Below, piece by piece: positions 6,041 through 12,220 of a stretch of DNA of 12,220 nt. The stretch is from JBGTGT01 sp051439375. GTDB lineage: Bacteria; Cyanobacteriota; Cyanobacteriia; Cyanobacteriales; Microcystaceae. The notes under the pieces are model-generated. The model saw only the letters and a list, made by a program, of their open reading frames with translations, was not told the DNA's origin and made no database searches. A program made the position numbers and the translations under genes. Location of the stretch: contig JBFRWB010000093.1 of assembly GCA_051439375.1 (NCBI GenBank), forward strand, positions 1-12,220, read 5' to 3'. How positions within the stretch are numbered: position 1 is the first letter of the stretch; the number at the start of each line of letters is the position of its first letter.

Positions 6041-7213
6041 CTACGGGACTAGAACGCTCTGCCCTAAATCGGGTACATATTCTTCGGTAATGGGAATTAA
6101 ATCTTGAGGAGGAAGGGAACTTGGCTCATGTTCTCTTGCTCTTTTCAGGGTTTTTTCCCATTGTTTTTTCCGTTCTAAAGCCCCTTCCTCTTGATAAATT
6201 TGTAAAGCCATTTTTTCTGTTCTTGTAGCTTGGTCTTTTTGTTGATTAAGCCATTGAACCGTTGCTAATCCGGCTAATGCTTCTGCTCGTCCCAGTTTAT
6301 TATTTAGGGTTTTAAACAAATCAGCCGCTTGTTTAAAATAGGGTTCAGCCAAACGAGTTAACCCGACTTCGTTATATAATCTCCCTAATAGGTTATAGAT
6401 TAATGCCTTTTGATTAGGTACTAAATTAGGATTGGTTTGTAGTTCTTGGGTTAAAATCTCAATTCCATCTTGAAACAAGCCATATTTTTCATAAATTTTA
6501 GCTGTGATTAAAGCTTGAGCAGCCGTTGTTAAATTAGGCTGAGTGAGCGCATTCTCAATTTCTTGTTGAAGCGCCTGAATCTTGGGAGAAGATAAGATCG
6601 AAAAACCGAGAATTCCCCCTGCATCTTGTAACGATGATGCAACAGAATCTATTTCTACAATCAGTAAGTAATTAATATTTTGCAGCAAAGGAGGTGCATC
6701 TTGAGGGTATTTGATAGCCGTTGCACTGGTAGTAGTTGACCAATGAATAAACCCATCACTCCCTAAAAGTTTAACGGTATATTGTTGGGTTCCTGCGACT
6801 GGGTTCCAACGCAATGTGGGATTGGGGGTTTGTAAAAGCGTGTAGCGAGGACCCAAAAGATAGGGAATCCGTTGATCTTGTTGACCAACAATATCGCTAA
6901 ATCCTGAGCGAATTAGAGTAATAGGAGAATCGGGACAGTGAGTTTTAACAGAGGAAGGAAGACCGGGGGTAACTTGCCAAAGTGAGCCACTATCGCACAT
7001 TACCAGCACTCGTGCATTAGCATCAGGATAGAGGATATCTCCGGGTTGGAGAGACATTCCCACGGTAACAGGACGAAATAAGTCACTTCCTGCATATTTA
7101 GCTGTCACCTTGCCTTCGCTTTCAATTACTTGGTTGGCGTTTGCAACACTAGGTAAGGTCAAGCTAACAATTGCAATAACGAGGGATAAATATATTTGAG
7201 AAGAGGTTGACAT
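6041..7213 (-). CDS. Secreted FecR-like domain and TPR protein
   Basis: A 390-residue exported protein. A signal peptide occupies about 1-26 (hydrophobic 8-20, cleavage likely after ANA). Residues 29-110 resemble a FecR-type beta domain (VIESEGKVTAKY, V-G-M-S-L-Q-P-G-D-I-L, A-R-V-L-V-M-C). It contains two cysteines, C73 and C93, that could form a disulfide in the periplasm. Residues 118-190 look like an all-beta Fn3-like module (L-R-W-N-P-V-A-G-T-Q-Q-Y-T-V). Residues 212-345 are helical with TPR-like repeats (e.g. LIYNLLGRLYNEVGLTRLAE). The tail is polar and proline-containing. Cyanobacteria often encode such proteins beside CHAT-domain genes. It lies 39 bp after the membrane TPR gene and 26 bp before the small membrane protein. 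A role as periplasmic scaffold is inferred. Confidence 0.78.
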   Translation of the reverse strand: MSTSSQIYLSLVIAIVSLTLPSVANANQVIESEGKVTAKYAGSDLFRPVTVGMSLQPGDILYPDANARVLVMCDSGSLWQVTPGLPSSVKTHCPDSPITLIRSGFSDIVGQQDQRIPYLLGPRYTLLQTPNPTLRWNPVAGTQQYTVKLLGSDGFIHWSTTTSATAIKYPQDAPPLLQNINYLLIVEIDSVASSLQDAGGILGFSILSSPKIQALQQEIENALTQPNLTTAAQALITAKIYEKYGLFQDGIEILTQELQTNPNLVPNQKALIYNLLGRLYNEVGLTRLAEPYFKQAADLFKTLNNKLGRAEALAGLATVQWLNQQKDQATRTEKMALQIYQEEGALERKKQWEKTLKRAREHEPSSLPPQDLIPITEEYVPDLGQSVLVP

Positions 7214-7252
7214 ATCTATTATGGTGTTTAAGTTGGAGAAATATCTAAGTAG

Positions 7253-8470
7253 TTATTGGGGGGGATTTTTAATCAAGTAGTCTTGAGCCATTGTCATCCA
7301 GTCGGCTTCTTCTGGGGTAAGAGCAGTGGCAAAACCCAAACAACTTTCCCAGTGAGTACGGACTTCTTCAGGAGACTTATTGTCTTTTTCTAGCACTTGT
7401 GCGAGTAAGCAATGGGCAGGGGCTTGATTATCATTTAATTTAATTGCCTCTTCTAAATTTATTTCAGCTAAACGCAGCCGATTTTGCTGTAATTGAATCC
7501 AGCCCAAGTTTTTGTGATAAGCATAGTTTAATACGTTGTCTTCTAGGGGAATACCTTGAACCTTTTGACGTTGTAGCAAAACGGCTGCATCTGTATATTT
7601 TTTGTCTAAGATATAGAGCCGAGCTAAATTGCTGTAGGCAGGCAAATAGCCCGCCTCTGTTGCAATTCGATATTGTTGTTTTGCCAGTGGGTAGTTTTGC
7701 ATATCTTCGTAAAGGACACCAAGATAAAAGTTAGTAGATACTTCTTCGGGGGCAATAGATAAGGCACGTTGATAGTTAGCTTCAGCCGTGGCTAAATAAC
7801 CTGCCTCATAATATCTCAGTCCTTTACTACGATAATGAGCAGCAATTTCTGGCAAAATGGAAAAAAGACCATACAATGCCAGCAGAAGTAGGATAGAAAG
7901 CCCTAGCTCTACCTCTTGTAACCAATATCTGGGAATATGTAATCTCGTTAACACTCTGCGAACGCCCTGTTTTCCTACGGTGGTTAGTGTCCCTTTTGCC
8001 GTCAAAAAGGTCAGTAAAGTTTGCACACTAATAGTAAATGCCCCTAAGGTATCTGCGCCACCACTTAAAAAACGCGAGGAAATATTAAAAACTAAGCTAC
8101 AAGCAACCATTAAACAGCCAATATAAAGTCCTCGCCACAACCAGTCCAAGCGGTCAAATTGATGGACGGGTTGCTCTAAATACCACCACCATGAACTTTC
8201 GGGGGGATCAAAACTGTTGCGCCATTCTTCTAAATCAACCTTTTTCGTCACCCAAGCAGATTGTTGTTTCCATTGTTTATCTAGTTCAAGGATGGTTAAT
8301 AAAATCTCTTTATCGGGAATAGCAGTGTCCTGAAGTGCGGTTTGCAAGCGATCACGGGCAATTAACACCTCTAGAATCTCTGAGGATGAGGATTTTTTTT
8401 TCGCTTTCCTTACCGCATCTAGGGCGATTTGATAGTAAGATAGGGCGGACTTAAGGTCGAATTTTTCCAT
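7253..8470 (-). CDS. Membrane-anchored TPR protein
   Basis: A 405-residue protein in three parts. Residues 1-90 are helical and polar, with one TPR-like unit at the start (LKSALSYYQIALDAV). Residues 112-208 hold hydrophobic segments at about 112-130, possibly 142-160, and 187-208, with a basic loop between them (GKQGVRRVLTRLHIPR). From 213 to about 365 there are four or five TPRs, the first two canonical (YYEAGYLATAEANYQRALSI; FYLGVLYEDMQNYPLAKQQY). TPRs mediate protein contacts. The number of spans is uncertain, so the side on which the C-terminal TPRs lie is not settled. It sits 73 bp downstream of the CHAT gene and 39 bp before the FecR-like gene, on the same strand. The ATG at 8470 opens directly into the helical domain. 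No enzymatic motif is visible. Confidence 0.82.
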   Translation of the reverse strand: MEKFDLKSALSYYQIALDAVRKAKKKSSSSEILEVLIARDRLQTALQDTAIPDKEILLTILELDKQWKQQSAWVTKKVDLEEWRNSFDPPESSWWWYLEQPVHQFDRLDWLWRGLYIGCLMVACSLVFNISSRFLSGGADTLGAFTISVQTLLTFLTAKGTLTTVGKQGVRRVLTRLHIPRYWLQEVELGLSILLLLALYGLFSILPEIAAHYRSKGLRYYEAGYLATAEANYQRALSIAPEEVSTNFYLGVLYEDMQNYPLAKQQYRIATEAGYLPAYSNLARLYILDKKYTDAAVLLQRQKVQGIPLEDNVLNYAYHKNLGWIQLQQNRLRLAEINLEEAIKLNDNQAPAHCLLAQVLEKDNKSPEEVRTHWESCLGFATALTPEEADWMTMAQDYLIKNPPQ

Positions 8471-8499
8471 AAAAACAGAATAAATTACGAATTTTAGTG

Positions 8500-8541
8500 A
8501 TCACTGTTAACGGTTAACTATTCACTGGTCACTCATTACTG
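8500..8541. repeat. 7-bp degenerate tandem repeat between the CHAT and TPR genes
   Basis: Six heptamers (including TTAACGG, TTAACTA, TTCACTG and ATTACTG) end two bases before the complement of the CHAT stop codon (8544-8546). They fill most of the 73-bp gap to the next gene. On the coding strand the units carry TAA or TGA at a fixed place, so stops fall in all three frames directly after the natural stop. If the four genes are one operon, this array is inside the mRNA. Confidence 0.75.
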
Positions 8542-8543
8542 TT

Positions 8544-11500
8544 TTACCAAGGATTACCAATGAGGGTAAAACCACTCCAAAAATAGGGATGACTGAAATC
8601 TTGTTGGGACACAGATTCACTCGGAAGTTTAATGCTTCGAGTGGGATCTCCACCCCGACGAATAACAAGTTCTTCACCTTCAACTTGTACATTTCCTTGT
8701 AACATCGCTAATTGGGCATTGCGTAAGGCTTCGGCTTTGACAGGGACTTCCTGTAGCTGTTCATAGAAATTAACCATTAAGGATAGGGTTCCTGCATCAC
8801 TCACCTCCCAAAGACTTCCTAATACGGAACGAACGCCTGTTTTCACGGCAATTCCAGCAAATCCTAATTCTGCTTCCCTGTCCCCTAATGCGGTTTCACA
8901 AGCAGAAAGGACTAATAAATCGACGGTTGGTGAGTTTAACTTTAATTCCTCTAAATCATTTAAACTCATCGGTTGATCAGCAAATTGAATGAAGGAATTC
9001 TCTGCTGTACCGGAGTTAAATTTAGCATGGGTGGCTAAATGGACGATTTTATAGGCGTTTGCTTGATGGGCTTGTTGCAGATTTTCAATGGTAAATTCTT
9101 CGTTAAGGAATAGGTCTCCTTGTGTTTCTATATTCGTGATTTCCTGCAATTCTACGGGGACAGCGGGAAGATTATTGAGATTTGGGTGTTCTTCAAAGTT
9201 TCCCGTTCCCATCGCTAAAATAGGACGCTTATTGAGATTGTTATAAGTGGTATCTGTCAGGGAAAAACTGGGCATTAACCCCAAACTATAGCGTTGAATT
9301 AGATAGTTTTCTCCATCGTGAAGGGCAGCAATGGGTAAAGAACGTAAACCTCTGTCAAAAATAAAGGTTAGGTTATTAATGTTTTTATCTGTTAGCTCAG
9401 ATTCTAAGGGGGCAATTAACCATTGATAGAGTTGTTGAGAGAGTCTAATATATTCTTCTTCTGGTTCTAGTCCTGAGATTTTATTGGCAAATTGTTCAGC
9501 AATAGTCATTACTTGTCTTCTTGTTACACCTTCAACGGGATATTGAATCACTTCACCCCTTGGTGTAACAACGATTAACACGAGTTGGTCATTGGCTGCG
9601 ATCGCCTCATTATTAGAGGGGACAATTCGAGTACGATTATCTCCAAATATCCATGCATTTTGAGCCACAGAATCAGCTTGAAAGGTAACATATATTAATC
9701 CGGTGCGAGTATCTGTTAAGTTTTCAATTTCGGCTAATTTAGATTGAATTTGGTTAACGGTTATTCTTTTAATTTCTCTTTCTGTTAATCCTAAATGATT
9801 CTCGAAACTTTCACTGAATGTTTCTTCTTGAGAAGTGGCTAATGTTTTGGGCGTGATCTCAGCTATATAAGTATTATTGAAAAATTGAGGATCTTGGCGT
9901 TTTGGAGTATCATCAGTGTCACTTGTTGGGTCTTCAGGGGTTTCAGGAGGATTTGGAGGCTCGACCTCAGGATTAACAATATCACCACCACCAATATTAC
10001 TATTATCGCCACTATCACCATTATTGTTACATGTAAGGCAAATAACTTCTGTAAAGTCTAAATCGTAAGATGAAGCTGCGGCCCGACTGAAAACAGTTTC
10101 ACGAATCTGAGCATTTGCTTGAAATAATAAGCGATTGATACTCAGTTCGCCTAAATTAATCTGCTGTCCTTCAAAACTAATTTCTCCACCTTCTGTTTGT
10201 CCTAGAGAAGAAAGATTGACATCTCTTTGTGCAAGTTCAGAAAAGAACGTTCCCGTGCTGGTAAAAATATTTTCTGTAATGATAGTAATATTTCCACCTC
10301 TTCCTGAGCTTCCTTCAGCGTTAATATAAGTAACAGTAACATTAAGAGGATCTAAGAATACATTCCCTCCAATTTCACCACTGGTATCAATAATTCCCGT
10401 CGTGATATCATGTTCGTTATCTGCTAATAGCGTAACGTCTCCCCCAGAGGTGATAATATCACCCGTGGTAAGATCCCCCCGTTGGGAAGACATATAAAGC
10501 GCACCTCCATCGGTTACGATATTTTGGGTATTAATTTCTTCAATGGTTCTTACTAACAGACTTGCCCCCACAATCGGACTTTCTACGGTTAAACTTGCTA
10601 AGGGTTCATCGTTTCCAATCGCTCCTTCATAAGTTACCCCAGAAAAGGTTACATCAGCATTAGTAAACTCAATTTCACCACTTCCTGCATCGAGGGTTAA
10701 GGCAAAATTACCATCTATTTTCCCCTCAAAAGAAATATCCCCATTGCTATTATCTGTATTTAGAGTAACATCACTTCCTAAAATAGTTTGACCTTTAATG
10801 GTAATGTCTTGATTATTAGTGGTTAAATTCCCATTTAATTGGATGTTATTACTTTCTAGGGTGATCGAACTATCATCTTGTCCAGTAATATTGCTATCAA
10901 CTGTTATTGAGGGCGATCGCAGGATAACAGGATCTTGGAATATAACATCATTAGAAATTGTTATTTCTCCTTGACTTTCTTCACTTCCTATGATTATAGA
11001 ATCAAATCCATTTTCTAGGTTATTAATTTCGCTAGTAGTGAGATTTAATTGATTACTATTATCGTTATTAGATGCACCGATTTCAATATTACGGCTATTG
11101 TCAAATGTTTTTAAGGTTAATGTTGGGGTTTCTCCTCCTCCACTCACGGTAGAACTAAAGTTGATCTCATTTCCTGTTAGTATTCTTTCACCTTCTAGGG
11201 TTAAGAGATCATTATAGGTTTGAGTGCCTGATGTGGTAACATCTCCATTAATCTGTGTTTCTCCAGCTACATTCGTAGTCAAATCACTAGCATTAATGGT
11301 GTTATCGAATTGAGTTATTCCGCTACTATTGAGCGTTAAACTTCCCAAAGCATCACTATTACCAACTTCGCTATTAAATGTTATGTTACCGCTTCCTGTG
11401 CTAATTGTTAAGTTAGCATTCCCATTGACTTGACTACTAAAGGTTATATTACTATCAGTCGTTATTAAGATAGAATTATTGGTTAAAGTTACTATCCCAA

Positions 11501-12220
11501 TATAAGTTTGACTTCCTGTTGTCGTCAAGTTTCCGAAGATTGTTGTTGAACCTTGATTGGTAAAGTTATTAATATCCACCAAAGTACTGCTATCGATATT
11601 AATAGGACTACTAAAATCTAAAACTAAATCGTTATTATTCCCATTAATTCCATTAAGGATTAAGTCAGTACCAGTGAGTGTTGCACTATTATTAAGGGTA
11701 ACTGCATCGTTATAAGTTTGACTTCCACTTGTTACAATATCAGAACCAATATTGGTTGTTCCGTTAAATACAAGAGAGGTTTCGCTAAAAATTCCACTTC
11801 CATTAGTTGCAGAATTATTTCCAATTGTTAAATCAGTTAAATTCAAAGTCCCACTACTGATATTATAAATGCCACCACCATTCGAACTAGAAGAAGAGGA
11901 AGAAGCTGTATTTCCTGAGATAGTACTGTTATTAACTGTTAGAATTCCATTGTTGTAGATACCACCACCGTTAGAACTAGAACTAGAGGAAGAAGCTGTA
12001 TTTCCTGAGATAGTACTGTTATTAACTGTTAGAATTCCATTGTTGTAGATACCACCACCATTAGAACTGGAAGAAGAGGAAGAAGCTATATTTCCTGAGA
12101 TGATACTGTTATTAATCGTTAGTGTATTGCTATTAAGAATTCCTCCTCCAATGTCTGTCACTTGTCCTTCAGTAATGGTCAGATTGTTTAAATTAACGGT
12201 TATTTCTTCTCCTGAAATAT
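8544..12220 (-). CDS. Giant beta-helix repeat protein with C-terminal CHAT peptidase domain (5' end outside window)
   Basis: The frame stays open to the right edge, so the start is missing; the GTG at 12161 is internal, since coding-type sequence (NNLTITEG) continues upstream of it. Counting residues from 12161: 1-130 are beta-helix repeats of the polymorphic membrane protein type (GGGIYN, STISGN), including three 30-residue tandem units. Residues 140-700 are further Asn/Ser/Thr/Gly-rich beta repeats of filamentous-haemagglutinin type, with three QTY-containing repeats near 148, 218 and 314. Residues 712-770 are an acidic, Pro-rich linker. Residues about 905-1204 are a CHAT domain with HLATHAKF (catalytic His, codon 9027-9029) and LSACETALG (catalytic Cys, codon 8898-8900), and the typical end SGFTLIGNPW. 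CHAT domains are clan CD, caspase/separase-like cysteine peptidases. Both dyad residues are intact. The helix part suggests export to the surface (inference; no signal peptide visible here). It heads a four-gene unit. Confidence 0.92.
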   Translation of the reverse strand, partial: ISGEEITVNLNNLTITEGQVTDIGGGILNSNTLTINNSIISGNIASSSSSSSNGGGIYNNGILTVNNSTISGNTASSSSSSSNGGGIYNNGILTVNNSTISGNTASSSSSSSNGGGIYNISSGTLNLTDLTIGNNSATNGSGIFSETSLVFNGTTNIGSDIVTSGSQTYNDAVTLNNSATLTGTDLILNGINGNNNDLVLDFSSPINIDSSTLVDINNFTNQGSTTIFGNLTTTGSQTYIGIVTLTNNSILITTDSNITFSSQVNGNANLTISTGSGNITFNSEVGNSDALGSLTLNSSGITQFDNTINASDLTTNVAGETQINGDVTTSGTQTYNDLLTLEGERILTGNEINFSSTVSGGGETPTLTLKTFDNSRNIEIGASNNDNSNQLNLTTSEINNLENGFDSIIIGSEESQGEITISNDVIFQDPVILRSPSITVDSNITGQDDSSITLESNNIQLNGNLTTNNQDITIKGQTILGSDVTLNTDNSNGDISFEGKIDGNFALTLDAGSGEIEFTNADVTFSGVTYEGAIGNDEPLASLTVESPIVGASLLVRTIEEINTQNIVTDGGALYMSSQRGDLTTGDIITSGGDVTLLADNEHDITTGIIDTSGEIGGNVFLDPLNVTVTYINAEGSSGRGGNITIITENIFTSTGTFFSELAQRDVNLSSLGQTEGGEISFEGQQINLGELSINRLLFQANAQIRETVFSRAAASSYDLDFTEVICLTCNNNGDSGDNSNIGGGDIVNPEVEPPNPPETPEDPTSDTDDTPKRQDPQFFNNTYIAEITPKTLATSQEETFSESFENHLGLTEREIKRITVNQIQSKLAEIENLTDTRTGLIYVTFQADSVAQNAWIFGDNRTRIVPSNNEAIAANDQLVLIVVTPRGEVIQYPVEGVTRRQVMTIAEQFANKISGLEPEEEYIRLSQQLYQWLIAPLESELTDKNINNLTFIFDRGLRSLPIAALHDGENYLIQRYSLGLMPSFSLTDTTYNNLNKRPILAMGTGNFEEHPNLNNLPAVPVELQEITNIETQGDLFLNEEFTIENLQQAHQANAYKIVHLATHAKFNSGTAENSFIQFADQPMSLNDLEELKLNSPTVDLLVLSACETALGDREAELGFAGIAVKTGVRSVLGSLWEVSDAGTLSLMVNFYEQLQEVPVKAEALRNAQLAMLQGNVQVEGEELVIRRGGDPTRSIKLPSESVSQQDFSHPYFWSGFTLIGNPW
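9598..9605. repeat. HIP1 palindrome GCGATCGC
   Basis: Perfect copy inside the CHAT-protein gene, in the part encoding the region between linker and CHAT domain. Confidence 0.85.
10913..10920. repeat. HIP1 palindrome GCGATCGC
   Basis: Perfect copy inside the beta-helix-coding part of the CHAT-protein gene. Its presence there argues that this repetitive gene has resided long enough in the genome to share the host's oligonucleotide signature. Confidence 0.85.
11869..12138. repeat. Three 90-bp tandem repeats in the CHAT-protein gene
   Basis: Units at 11869-11958, 11959-12048 and 12049-12138. The first two are nearly identical; their last 48 bases are the same. The third has diverged, mainly at its right end. 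Each encodes 30 residues made of GGGIYN, a short strand, NNSTISGN and a run of seven serines. The period is a multiple of three, so gain or loss of units would keep the frame. Confidence 0.9.

Noticed and set aside
7444..7734. 96-residue open frame on the plus strand
   Set aside because: Antisense to the TPR repeats of the membrane TPR gene; its composition is what reverse reading of TPR codons gives.
7857..8126. 89-residue open frame on the plus strand
   Set aside because: Antisense to the membrane-spanning part of the TPR gene, with no start signal or domain.
10135..10329. 64-residue open frame on the plus strand
   Set aside because: Antisense to the beta-helix part of the CHAT gene, low complexity and short.
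12159..12161. GTG at 12161 as the start of the CHAT protein
   Set aside because: The frame continues open to 12220 with the same Asn/Thr-rich beta-repeat sequence, so this codon is an internal valine and the true start lies outside the window.
8544..12220. Type III-E CRISPR TPR-CHAT effector
   Set aside because: No CRISPR array, Cas gene or gRAMP-like protein is in the window, and the CHAT domain is fused to beta-helix repeats rather than to TPRs.

Overview
The window comes from a cyanobacterium. It carries psb27 (a photosystem II assembly lipoprotein), a DUF4079 membrane protein and a cyanobacterial-type FHA/Ser-Thr kinase. It also has four copies of the palindrome GCGATCGC (HIP1) and several intergenic 7-bp microsatellites of the kind known from cyanobacteria. 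The DNA is visibly AT-rich. The genus cannot be read safely from this piece.

Layout. Positions 1-95 hold the 3' end of an unidentified + strand gene. A secreted protein with two DUF3887-like repeats (292-1053, -) is divergent from clpS (1226-1519, +). clpS converges on an FHA / zinc-ribbon-like / Ser-Thr kinase gene (1555-2763, -). The kinase gene is divergent from ispG (2976-4193, +), which is followed by psb27 (4317-4724, +). psb27 converges on the DUF4079 gene (4810-5247, -). From 5490 to the right edge, four - strand genes lie 73, 39 and 26 bp apart and look like one transcription unit. In transcription order they are: a very large beta-helix protein ending in a CHAT (caspase-like) peptidase domain, cut by the window edge; a membrane-anchored TPR protein; a secreted protein with a FecR-like front and TPRs; and a small polytopic membrane protein.

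How the genes relate. The left half is mostly housekeeping: N-degron adaptor (clpS), isoprenoid synthesis (ispG) and photosystem II assembly (psb27), plus signalling by the kinase. The right half is the accessory part. It pairs a probably exported CHAT peptidase carried on a repetitive beta-helix with two TPR proteins and a membrane protein. This is the best candidate for an uncharacterised system, but its role is inferred from domain types and spacing only.

At DNA level, 7-bp tandem arrays follow the stop codons of at least four genes, with the purine-rich strand always being the coding strand. Each typical unit carries a stop codon, and because 7 is not a multiple of 3, successive units put stops into successive frames. 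The 5' part of the CHAT gene contains three 90-bp tandem repeats. There is no gene-free stretch above 300 bp. I saw no tRNA, rRNA, CRISPR array or insertion sequence.
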